Made by a program: the position numbers and the translations under genes
Notes under the pieces: model-generated
The model's input: the letters and a program-made list of their open reading frames with translations, nothing else
Database searches by the model: none
What the model was told of the DNA's origin: nothing
Assembly (NCBI GenBank): GCA_035652435.1
Contig: DASRDU010000103.1
Span: forward strand, 62,001-126,000
Direction: 5' to 3'
From: DASRDU01 sp035652435
GTDB lineage: Bacteria > Acidobacteriota > Blastocatellia > RBC074
Length of the DNA stretch: 64,000 nucleotides
Shown here: piece after piece, positions 25,572-33,617 of the stretch
How positions within the stretch are numbered: the stretch's first letter is position 1
Layout of the letters: every line of letters starts with the position of its first letter

Positions 25572-26672
25572 GTGAGCATTCCATTTCTGGATCTTCGGGC
25601 CGCATATCTGGAACTTAAGGATGAGTTCGACGAAGCGGTGGCGCGCGTACTCTCGAGCGGCTGGTATCTGCTCGGCCCCGAAATCGAAGCCTTCGAGCGT
25701 GAGTTCGCCGCGTTCACAGGGGTCAGGCACTGTATCGGCGTTGGCAACGGACTCGATGCCCTTCACCTGAGTCTGCGGGCCATGGGCATCGGGCCCGGTG
25801 ATGAGGTGATTGTTCCGGGCAACACCTATATCGCCACCTGGCTGGCCGTCACTTATGCCGGAGCCACGCCGGTGCCGGTCGAGCCTGACCCGCGCAGCTT
25901 TAATCTCGCCGCCGATAAAATCGAAAGCGCAATCACCAAACGTACCAGGGCCGTCATTCCGGTACACCTCTACGGCCAGCCGGCGGACATGGATCCCGTC
26001 AGCGAAATTGCGCGTCAATACGGGCTGTGGATCCTCGAGGATGCCGCCCAGTCGCACGGGGCCTGCTACAGGGGAAGACGCACTGGGGCCTTGGGCGATG
26101 CGGCCGGATGGAGCTTTTACCCGGCCAAGAATCTGGGGGCCCTCGGCGACGGCGGGGCGGTGACGACTAATGACGACGATCTGGCCCAGCGGGTTCGCCG
26201 GCTGCGAAATTACGGCTCCCGGGTGAAATACGTCCACGAAGACCAGGGATTCAACAGCCGGCTCGACGAAATCCAGGCTGCCATCCTGCGAGTCAAGCTC
26301 CGATTCCTGGACGCATGGAACGACAGGCGGCGGCAGATTGCGGCGCAGTACCTGAGGGAGTTAAAAGACACCAGCCTGACGCTGCCGTTCGTGCCGGACT
26401 GGGCCGAGCCGGTCTGGCACCTGTTTGTAGTCCGAAGCAGAGAGCGTGACTCGTTGCAGCAATATCTGCAACAAGCCGGTATCGGTGTGTCAATCCATTA
26501 CCCGCTCCCGCCGCACCTGCAGGCAGCCTACCGGGGGCTCGGCCTAGGCGAAGGCAGCCTGCCGCTTTCTGAAATGATCAGCCGCGAGGTGTTAAGCCTG
26601 CCCATAGGGCCGCATCTGACCGAGGCCCAGGTTTCCACCGTGATCCGGGCGATACGAGGATATGACCGATGA
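25572..26672 (+). CDS. fdtB: FdtB/QdtB-type sugar 3-aminotransferase (DegT/DnrJ/EryC1/StrS)
   Basis: PLP enzyme of 366 residues that converts the dTDP-3-keto-6-deoxyhexose to the 3-amino sugar. Family features are GNGLDALHLSLRA (about 58-70), the ED of ILEDAAQSHGA (156-157) that contacts PLP, and SFYPAKNLGALGDGGAV with the Schiff-base lysine K186. The GTG start at 25572 follows AGGAGG (25561-25566), which overlaps the end of fdtA, so the two are translationally coupled. Pairing with the ketoisomerase makes a C3-amino product the best assignment, although the family also has C4 enzymes. Confidence 0.9.
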   Translation: MSIPFLDLRAAYLELKDEFDEAVARVLSSGWYLLGPEIEAFEREFAAFTGVRHCIGVGNGLDALHLSLRAMGIGPGDEVIVPGNTYIATWLAVTYAGATPVPVEPDPRSFNLAADKIESAITKRTRAVIPVHLYGQPADMDPVSEIARQYGLWILEDAAQSHGACYRGRRTGALGDAAGWSFYPAKNLGALGDGGAVTTNDDDLAQRVRRLRNYGSRVKYVHEDQGFNSRLDEIQAAILRVKLRFLDAWNDRRRQIAAQYLRELKDTSLTLPFVPDWAEPVWHLFVVRSRERDSLQQYLQQAGIGVSIHYPLPPHLQAAYRGLGLGEGSLPLSEMISREVLSLPIGPHLTEAQVSTVIRAIRGYDR

Positions 26673-28120
26673 AAGCGATCCTGCGGGCCACCGCGATCCT
26701 CAGTACCAGCTCAATCGTGACCATCCTGACCACCCTGGTCGCGACCAAAGTGTACGCGGTGTTGCTGGGCCCCGGCGGACTGGGCTTTCTCGGGTTGCTG
26801 CAGAGTCTGGTCTCGCTCTCCAGTCTGATCGCCGGCATGGGCATCGGGGCCGGCCTCGTACGCAGGGGGGCAAATGCTCTGGGGCGGGAGGACCAGACAG
26901 AAGTCACACATCTGCGCCAGGCCGCGTGGTTCTTATTCTGGCTGCTGGGCTGCCTCGCCGTCACAGCCCTGGTCGTTTTCCGTGCGCCTGTCAGCCGGTG
27001 GATGCTGGGCGGGCCCGAGCATGCCGGAAGCGTAGTACTAATGGGGCTGGCGCTCGTCTTCAGCCTGGCTTCAGGGATCCAGACCAGCATCCTCAACGCT
27101 TATCATCGCGTGGGAGCTTTAGCGAGGCTGGGCATATTCAACAGCATTTGCGGGACCGGCCTGAGCCTCACTCTTGTGTGGTTCTGGCGCGAGCAGGCTG
27201 TTCCCGTGACAGTGATTGCCAGTACCGGCGTCGGCTGGATTGTGTCTCGTTATTTCCTGAGGCGTGAGACCGGGCAGGGGCCGAGGCTGCTGATATCCCG
27301 GGAAGTACTTGGCACAGCCTCCTCACTGCTGCGCTTCGGCGCACCTTACACGGCGAGCATGCTTGTCGGGACGGGGGTACAGCTCGCCCTGCCGATTCTG
27401 GTCCTGCACCGCCTGGGTAAAGAGAGCGTGGGCTTTTACCAGGCGGCGGCCATGGTTTCAATCGGTTACTTGAGCTTTCTGCTCACGGCGATGGCGCAGG
27501 ACTATTACCCCCGACTTTCGGCAGCAGGCGATCAGGCAGATACATTAGTCCACCTTGTTAATCAGCAGCAGCGGTTCGTTATGGCGGTTGGCGTTCCAAT
27601 CATCCTGGGTGTTTTAGCCCTTGCCCGCTATATCGTCCCGCTGGTCTACTCGCCACAGTTTTACCCGGCCGTGGAGTTGCTTGAATGGCAACTGACTGGC
27701 GACTTACTCAAGCTTTTGAACTGGACCCTGGGCTTTGTGATTCTGGCGCGTAGCGGGAGTTCAATGTTTTTTCTGATCGAGTTGACAGGGGGGGCGACGA
27801 CCATTCTTGCCAGTTGGTGGGGGATGAACTGGTTTGGGCTGACGGGGCTGGGGGTTGGATTCCTGGCCACCTCAGTAGCATATTATCTAGCGGCCTGGAT
27901 CATCGCCCGCCGCGAGATTGGTTTGAGATGGACTACAGATAACAAACGGATAGCGCTGGCCTCTCTATTGGCCGCTGTGGTTATCCGGGCACTGCCATTT
28001 ATCGGGCTGGAAAGCCTTAGAACGCCGACGGCTCTTTCATTCGCACTGCTTGCGTGCCTGAACAGCATGTACATGGCATGGAAAGATATGGGAGGTATGA
28101 GAGATGCCAATGCCAGCTGA
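26669..28120 (+). CDS. wzx: Wzx-type polysaccharide flippase (MATE/MOP superfamily)
   Basis: Integral membrane protein of 483 residues with about 12-14 hydrophobic helices and the family start, ILSTSSIVTILTTLVATKVY, followed by LGPGGLGFLGLLQS. Such proteins flip undecaprenyl-diphosphate-linked repeat units to the outer face of the inner membrane. It overlaps fdtB by 4 nt (ATGA), pointing to coupled translation. Together with the O-antigen ligase/polymerase-like gene at 61.6-63.7 kb it would give a Wzx/Wzy-type route, alongside the ABC exporter in block 2. Confidence 0.9.
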   Translation: MKAILRATAILSTSSIVTILTTLVATKVYAVLLGPGGLGFLGLLQSLVSLSSLIAGMGIGAGLVRRGANALGREDQTEVTHLRQAAWFLFWLLGCLAVTALVVFRAPVSRWMLGGPEHAGSVVLMGLALVFSLASGIQTSILNAYHRVGALARLGIFNSICGTGLSLTLVWFWREQAVPVTVIASTGVGWIVSRYFLRRETGQGPRLLISREVLGTASSLLRFGAPYTASMLVGTGVQLALPILVLHRLGKESVGFYQAAAMVSIGYLSFLLTAMAQDYYPRLSAAGDQADTLVHLVNQQQRFVMAVGVPIILGVLALARYIVPLVYSPQFYPAVELLEWQLTGDLLKLLNWTLGFVILARSGSSMFFLIELTGGATTILASWWGMNWFGLTGLGVGFLATSVAYYLAAWIIARREIGLRWTTDNKRIALASLLAAVVIRALPFIGLESLRTPTALSFALLACLNSMYMAWKDMGGMRDANAS

Positions 28121-29099
28121 CTCAATATCAGGGGCTGACCACCAGACGCCGGTTTCCTGCCCTCTGGTGTCAGTCCTGGTAACTGTCTACAATCAGGGTC
28201 AGTATGTCCGGGAATGCCTGGTCAGTATTGTCAACAACAGTTACCCGAACCTGGAGATCATCATCGTGGACGACGCGTCTCAGGATGATTCGGATACGGT
28301 GATTCGAGACTGGATCCGTGACTATTCCGACGAGGACGTCATCTACCTCCGCCACGAACGCAACGTCGGGCTCGCCAGCTCACTCAATGAAGCGATCAGG
28401 GCCGCGCATGGTGGAATCCTCTGTCTGATTGCCGGGGATGACCTTCTGTTGCCGAACGGGATTGCGGACCGGGTGGATTATCTGATTCAGAACCCGGACA
28501 AGCTGCTGGTCTTTGCGGATTGCCATGTGATTAACGAGTCCGGCAGGCAGATTCACGAAAGTGCGATTGAAGGGCTGTACCGGAAGTTCGGGATGAGAAA
28601 GGCATTGCTGGCCATTGATGAGCTGATACCTTTCAGTATCTTCCATCACTGGGCCATCTGCGGCCCAATGACCATGTGCCGGAGCGAGGCCTTCGCTGTT
28701 GCCGGCCCGTACGACGACCGGCTGATGGTAGATGACTGGGATCTGTATTTGAGAGTCGCCGTGGCGGGGAAAGTAGGCTTCTGCGACAGGTATGTCGGGA
28801 AATATCGGCTGCATCACGGCAATACCATTGTTACCCACCGGCAGCGCGTGCTGGATGATTGTATCAGGATCAGTCGGAGATATGCTCACCATTTTCCCGG
28901 AGTCCCCGGGCTGCGCACCACAATGCTGCGGGCTTACTGGCAATATAATGAGTCAAAGTCATCGCCCGGTAGAGCCTTTTACTACCTGGTGACCGGGCTG
29001 TTATGGGCACTCTCAACCTGTATATGCAAGTCTATCGAGACCGTGCTGGTGCTTAAGTATAAATACCGGCGGGAAAATGGGAGGGCGGCATCGGCATAA
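28104..29099 (+). CDS. Family 2 glycosyltransferase
   Basis: GT-A sugar transferase of 331 residues. The catalytic domain starts at about residue 15 with PLVSVLVTVYNQGQYVRECL, continues with EIIIVDDASQDDS, and the metal-site region CLIAGDDLLLPNG. A later MVDDWDLYLRVAVAGK segment is typical of the acceptor-side ED box. The ATG at 28104 has GGAGG 8 nt upstream and lies inside the last codons of wzx (17-nt overlap). No clear transmembrane segment is seen apart from a weak hydrophobic stretch near the C-terminus (LVTGLLWALSTCI). It probably adds one sugar of the block 1 repeat unit. Confidence 0.9.
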   Translation: MPMPADSISGADHQTPVSCPLVSVLVTVYNQGQYVRECLVSIVNNSYPNLEIIIVDDASQDDSDTVIRDWIRDYSDEDVIYLRHERNVGLASSLNEAIRAAHGGILCLIAGDDLLLPNGIADRVDYLIQNPDKLLVFADCHVINESGRQIHESAIEGLYRKFGMRKALLAIDELIPFSIFHHWAICGPMTMCRSEAFAVAGPYDDRLMVDDWDLYLRVAVAGKVGFCDRYVGKYRLHHGNTIVTHRQRVLDDCIRISRRYAHHFPGVPGLRTTMLRAYWQYNESKSSPGRAFYYLVTGLLWALSTCICKSIETVLVLKYKYRRENGRAASA

Positions 29100-29183
29100 C
29101 CGGCGCCTCACGGCCGGTCGTCGGGTGGTTAATTCACCTGTACCAGATGCGCTCGGTATAGCAGGTGAACGAAAGGAAACAAA

Positions 29184-29873
29184 GTGCAGGAAAAGAAAGA
29201 AAAGCTTGTTATAGTTGGCGACAGCCCCATTGCCGAAGTCGCGTACGAATATTTCACCTGTGACTCTCCTTACGAGGTCGTGGCCTTCAGTGTGGAAAGT
29301 GACTTCCTGAAGAGGGACAGGCTGTTTGACCTGCCGGTCGTGCCTTTCGAAACCGTTGAGGAGACGCACAGGCCCTCCGACCACAGGATGTTTGTGGCGC
29401 TGGGGTTCGCGCAGATGAACAGGGTGCGGGCAAGGTTATATGAGCGGGCCAGGGAAAAAGGATTCTCCCTGGCCTCTTACGTCAGCTCGAGGGCATTCGT
29501 CTGGAGGAATGCCCTCATCGGGGAAAATTGTTTTATCCTGGAGAACAATGTGATCCAGCCTTTCGTCAGCATAGGGAATAATGTAACCCTGTGGAGTGGC
29601 AATCATATCGGTCACCATTCCACGATCAGGGACCATTGCTTCGTCGCCTCACACGTCGTGGTTTCCGGTTTCGTCGAGGTGGGCGAGTATTGCTTCCTAG
29701 GGGTTAATGCGACGATCGCCAATAACGTGACAATCGGGAAGAATTGTCTCATCGGCGCCGGCGCTGCGATCCTGAAGGACACTGACGAGGCGAAGATTTA
29801 TGCGACCCGGATGACGCCTCCCAAAGAGATCAGCGTCTGGGAGCGGTTCGGGATTGAGGAGGGCTGCCAGTGA
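29184..29873 (+). CDS. NeuD/PglD-type sugar O/N-acetyltransferase (left-handed beta-helix)
   Basis: Protein of 229 residues. Residues 1-80 form a small Rossmann-like domain (KLVIVGDSPIAEVAYEYF), and residues 95-205 are hexapeptide repeats of a left-handed beta-helix (NALIGENCFILENNVIQPFV, IGNNVTLWSGNHIGHHSTI, VGEYCFLGVNATIANNVTIG). This is the architecture of NeuD and PglD acetyl-CoA-dependent transferases. Because fdtA and fdtB are in the same block, it could acetylate the 3-amino sugar, though the classic FdtC lacks the Rossmann domain. GTG start at 29184 with AAAGGA upstream. It overlaps the next gene by 4 nt (GTGA). Confidence 0.87.
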   Translation: MQEKKEKLVIVGDSPIAEVAYEYFTCDSPYEVVAFSVESDFLKRDRLFDLPVVPFETVEETHRPSDHRMFVALGFAQMNRVRARLYERAREKGFSLASYVSSRAFVWRNALIGENCFILENNVIQPFVSIGNNVTLWSGNHIGHHSTIRDHCFVASHVVVSGFVEVGEYCFLGVNATIANNVTIGKNCLIGAGAAILKDTDEAKIYATRMTPPKEISVWERFGIEEGCQ

Positions 29874-30784
29874 AGTGGGCCAGGCGCGGTCTGATCTGCA
29901 CCCCGACAGGGGACTGGTGGGCTAAAAGTCACGCCTATCTGCCGACGGCAGAGTTGATGGAAGGCGGCTACATCAGGGTCTATTACACCTCACTGGATGC
30001 GGATAAGGTGGGCAGGATCGGGTACATTGACCTGGACGCCGGCGACCCGGGGAGGATTTTGTATCAGACGAATGAACCGATATTCGACATAGGCGAGCCC
30101 GGGGCTTTCGATGACAGCGGCGTCAATGCTTCCTGTGTCGTTCAAGGAGACCGGGGAAAATACCTGTACTACATCGGCTGGCAGAGGGCCGATCGCGTCC
30201 CCTATATGCTTTTTGCCGGGCTGGCAATCAGCGACGATTCGGGTGGCAGCTTCGTGAGATATTCGCGCGCCCCCGTACTGGAAAGGACCGCGGAGGAGCC
30301 ATTCACCAGGTCAGCGACTACGGTCATTGTGGAGGATGGGATATTCAGGGCCTGGTATGTGTCGGCGCTAAGGTGGATCGACATTGATAAGGTAAAGTAT
30401 CCGAGCTACGTTATTCGGCTCGCCGTATCAACTGACGGGATTCACTGGTCACGAACAAACCCTGTCTGCATTGATTTTGAGACCGAGGACGAATTTGGCT
30501 TCGGCAGGCCCTGGGTGATTAAGGATGGCGGGGTTTACAGGATGTGGTACTCCATCAGGTCAACCATCAGGCCCTATCGCCTTGGCTACGCGGAATCAGA
30601 AAACGGTCTGGAGTGGGTAAGGAAAGATAATGGGGTGGGGATAGAGGCATCAGAATCCGGCTGGGATTCCGAAATGATTTGTTTTCCCTGCGTCGTTGAC
30701 GTGGGGGGCAGGAGATACCTGTTTTACAATGGAAACCGCCACGGGGAGGGCGGGTTTGGTTATGCGGTATTAGAAAGTGAGTAG
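29870..30784 (+). CDS. Five-bladed beta-propeller protein (GH43/GH32-like)
   Basis: Protein of 304 residues made of repeated beta-strand motifs such as YIRVYYTSLDADKVGRIGYI, KYLYYIGWQRADRV, IFRAWYVSALRWIDI, VYRMWYSIRST and RRYLFYNGN. This is the pattern of GH43/GH32/GH130-type propellers. Acidic residues at blade starts (D-S-G-V-N, RSATTV, FGFGRPWV) may be functional, but I cannot point to a complete catalytic set. Genes of this type occur inside many capsule and O-antigen clusters without proven role. The GTG start overlaps the previous stop, so it is translated with the acetyltransferase. No signal peptide, so it is probably cytoplasmic. Confidence 0.75.
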   Translation: MKWARRGLICTPTGDWWAKSHAYLPTAELMEGGYIRVYYTSLDADKVGRIGYIDLDAGDPGRILYQTNEPIFDIGEPGAFDDSGVNASCVVQGDRGKYLYYIGWQRADRVPYMLFAGLAISDDSGGSFVRYSRAPVLERTAEEPFTRSATTVIVEDGIFRAWYVSALRWIDIDKVKYPSYVIRLAVSTDGIHWSRTNPVCIDFETEDEFGFGRPWVIKDGGVYRMWYSIRSTIRPYRLGYAESENGLEWVRKDNGVGIEASESGWDSEMICFPCVVDVGGRRYLFYNGNRHGEGGFGYAVLESE

Positions 30785-30810
30785 TCTGCCCCGATCGGAT
30801 CGCGTTTTAT

Positions 30811-31767
30811 ATGGACACACATACGTATCACCCGGAGGACAGGGAGAAGTGGGATAAGTTCGTCAGGGGTTCGAAGAATGGCACTTTTTTATTCCTCAGG
30901 GATTATATGGACTATCACTCGGACCGATTCCTTGATCACTCCCTGATCGTACAGGATGATAATGGCAGGGTAAAGTCCGTAATGCCAGCAAACAGGAGCG
31001 GCGACGTGTTGCTCAGCCACGCCGGGTTGACGTATGGCGGGTTCGTGACTGACGAAGGTATGACGGCCCCCAGGATGAAGGAGGTATTTGAATGCGCCAT
31101 CCGATATCTGGCCGCCAGGGGGGTTTCCAGGCTTATCTATAAAACTGTACCCCACATCTATCATAGCCAGCCGGCGGAAGAGGATATATATTTCCTGCTA
31201 TTACACAACGCCTCCCTCTTTCGAAGAGATGTCCTGTCAGTCATTGATTACCGGCAAAGATTGAAGTTTCAGGAGCGGCGCCTGCGGGCAATCAGGAAAG
31301 CCAGAGGCCGCCAATTGACAGTGAGAAAAACAGACGATTACCCCGAGTTCTGGGAGATCCTGACCGGGAATTTATATAATGTCTATGGGCTCAGGCCTGT
31401 CCATTCTCTCAGCGAGATCAGGCTTCTGGCATCGCGGTTTCCGGAGGAGATCCGATTATTCGCCACTTACGATGGCAGTGGTTCCATGCAGGCGGGGGCA
31501 GTCGTTTATCTGAGTCCCAACGTCTGCCATATCCAATACAATGCCGCCAGCGAGGAGGGGAAGAGCAACGGGGCTTTAGACATTCTCGTCGATCATCTGA
31601 TCGAATATTACGGCGAGTCCAGAAGGTATTTCGATTTCGGGGTTTCCACCGAAGACGGGGGCCGACACCTCAATGTCGGCCTGGTTGATTACAAGGAAGG
31701 CTTCGGGGCGAGGACGATTGCGCATGATTTTTATGAACTGACCATCAGCCGGGCAGTCGGGGAGTAG
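30811..31767 (+). CDS. FemAB/GNAT-like acyltransferase
   Basis: Protein of 318 residues fitting the double-GNAT fold of FemAB-like proteins often found in polysaccharide clusters. Landmarks are LLSHAGLTYGGFVTDEG (about 67-83), the RQRLKFQERRLRAIRKARGR basic helix near 145-165, and the closing YFDFGVSTEDGGRHLNVGL, the typical C-terminal FemAB strand. It may transfer an acyl or aminoacyl group to a sugar amine, for example the 3-amino sugar made by FdtA/B; this is inference. Base composition is visibly richer in A+T than the flanking operons, as it is across 28-32.5 kb. Confidence 0.75.
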   Translation: MDTHTYHPEDREKWDKFVRGSKNGTFLFLRDYMDYHSDRFLDHSLIVQDDNGRVKSVMPANRSGDVLLSHAGLTYGGFVTDEGMTAPRMKEVFECAIRYLAARGVSRLIYKTVPHIYHSQPAEEDIYFLLLHNASLFRRDVLSVIDYRQRLKFQERRLRAIRKARGRQLTVRKTDDYPEFWEILTGNLYNVYGLRPVHSLSEIRLLASRFPEEIRLFATYDGSGSMQAGAVVYLSPNVCHIQYNAASEEGKSNGALDILVDHLIEYYGESRRYFDFGVSTEDGGRHLNVGLVDYKEGFGARTIAHDFYELTISRAVGE

Positions 31768-31771
31768 TGGT

Positions 31772-32530
31772 ATGACTGACATTGCAGATTACTCGGATAA
31801 GTACTCAGATCAGTATCTGAGTCAGTCTTTTGAAACCAGTCTGGTCAGAATCAGGAGAAGACAGGTCCTGGCATCGCTGTCAAAATACGATCATAACCAT
31901 ATCCTGGAGATCGGCTGCGGGCTGGAGCCGCTCTTCCCTTTTTGCGACGGGTTTCAGACATATACCGTCGTGGAACCCTCGGAAGTGTTTGTCCGGCATG
32001 CAAGAAGTCTGGTCGCAGAGGGGCGGGACATTGAAATCATTCATGATTATTTCGAGAGGGCGCACGACCGGCTGACAGCCGGACCCGGTTTTGATTTCAT
32101 CATCCTCAGCAGCCTGCTGCATGAAGTCGAACGGCCCGTTGAATTATTACAGGCAGTTCGGCGGCTTTGCGGCGAATCAACGGTGGTTCACATCAACGTC
32201 CCGAATGTCTTCTCCTTTCACCGCCTGCTGGCCATGGAAATGGGGCTGATCAATGACGTCTTCGAAAAGTCCGGCACGGAGATAAAATTTCAACGACAGA
32301 CCCGGTTTGATAAGAGCCTGTTATTTGAGATGGTAGAAGGTAACGGCTTCCGGGTCATATCGTCCGGCACCTATTTTATCAAGCCATTTACCCACGAACA
32401 GATGGAGAAGATACTTGATAATGGCATCCTGGATGTTTCTGTGATCGAGGGGTTGGAAAGGATGATCAAGTATATCCCGGATCTCGGCTGTGAGATTTTT
32501 GTTGATGTGATGATGGATCAGCCCATCTGA
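31772..32530 (+). CDS. Class I SAM-dependent methyltransferase
   Basis: Protein of 252 residues with the SAM motif ILEIGCGLEPLFPF near 45, an acidic ribose contact in YTVVEPSEVF, motif IV FDFIILSSLLHEVERP and a following VHINVPNVFSFHRL strand. It likely methylates a sugar or sugar precursor of the block 1 polymer. It starts 4 nt after the FemAB-like gene with GGGGAG upstream and is the last gene of block 1. A weak 7-bp hairpin (32546-32552 with 32563-32569) follows but has no T tract. Confidence 0.88.
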   Translation: MTDIADYSDKYSDQYLSQSFETSLVRIRRRQVLASLSKYDHNHILEIGCGLEPLFPFCDGFQTYTVVEPSEVFVRHARSLVAEGRDIEIIHDYFERAHDRLTAGPGFDFIILSSLLHEVERPVELLQAVRRLCGESTVVHINVPNVFSFHRLLAMEMGLINDVFEKSGTEIKFQRQTRFDKSLLFEMVEGNGFRVISSGTYFIKPFTHEQMEKILDNGILDVSVIEGLERMIKYIPDLGCEIFVDVMMDQPI

Positions 32531-33617
32531 TCCATCACCTGACGTGCGGAATCCTGCTCTGTATTCCGCGGCATCCGTTATGACGATGCGGCCTTCCAGC
32601 CACATCACCCGCGGCGGCGAGAGTGCAGTCCATCAGAAATTCTCCGCCACCTGCACTGCCCGTCAATCAGTTCGCCTGTGCCTGCTCATTGACCAGTTCA
32701 ACAGCATCCTGCCCCCTGGCCGCGTCATAACTGACATGCAGCGTCCTGCCATTACTTTCCCTCACCTCATCGCTAGTAGGGCTTGCCACGCCTCACAACT
32801 GCCGAAAAAACACGCGCAGATGGCCGCTGGGCAGAAACGAATTATGTCTTTATTAAATATTCTCTCCCCCCTTGACTTGAAATCTTTCAATCACTATGAT
32901 GGCCGCCATCATATAAGTACTCCACTTATTGAATGCCGCACATGGTCATAGCCCAAGCCTTTCCGAAAGGCTGCAGGTCGTGTGTAATATGCGCGCTATG
33001 AACTAAAGTTCCAGCACGCCCGTCAACCTGGGCACAGCCAGCTTGCATGGCAATTGATATACGTTGTCAGCACTAATGATTAATGGGGGCTGCCTGTCCA
33101 CCGTCGTGACTCCGTGTGTCACGGCAGCGAATGCGCCCCTGATGATGAAATAACGGCCCCTGCCGGGCACTTTGATTCGGCGGCGGGTGAAGCAAGCAGG
33201 GGCAATCGAGATACCTGCCAGAGCATAAACGTGCCGCATTAATGAATAAAGATCGCTCGCTCTCCGGCAATAGTGTCGGCGGGGCGTGGAGTTAACTTTA
33301 TCGGGAGTATCCTTATAACACCCTGCTTCATCCATTTTAGCCCGGTAAAAGTGAGTGCCGGACAGGAGTTTGGTTTTCGGTGCTTATGAATTACATCAGC
33401 TCAGCCTGGAGAGTTAAGCTGACCACCTACACGGACCTTACATTGACGTTACACGTGCTTAAGCAGACCGGGAACGTCAAAATGGATAAAGTCGAGTATC
33501 GTCAGGTCTGCCACACTACTTCCTGGATACCTTTGCGCTGATCTTTTCAACTTCCAACCCCCGCAGGAAGAAGTGCCTGTTCTATTTAGAAGGCAAACTG
33601 AAAGTGGAGAACAAATT
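32531..33617. other. 1.1-kb gene-less region, relatively A+T-rich
   Basis: I find no convincing coding sequence here; open frames at 32544-32951 (plus) and 33003-33335 (minus) lack ribosome sites and normal composition. The region holds a strong promoter-like site with an overlapping palindrome (32872-32913) and a small hairpin (32956-32972, AGCCTTT/AAAGGCT). The distance from that promoter to the next gene is about 700 nt, leaving room for an untranslated leader or a small RNA. Confidence 0.55.
32872..32913 (+). promoter_or_regulatory. Sigma-70-type promoter overlapped by a palindromic operator-like site
   Basis: TTGACT (32872-32877), 17-nt spacer, TATGAT (32895-32900). The -10 box is the left part of a perfect inverted repeat, TATGATGGC (32895-32903) and GCCATCATA (32905-32913), around a single C. 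A repressor binding there would block the promoter. The first gene downstream on this strand is the large surface protein at 33618. Confidence 0.6.

Noticed and set aside
32544..32951. Open frame of 135 codons after block 1
   Set aside because: No ribosome site, odd composition and no recognisable motif; it spans a promoter-like site.
33003..33335. Open frame of 110 codons on the minus strand
   Set aside because: No ribosome site, no homology signal I can see, and it is isolated between plus-strand features.
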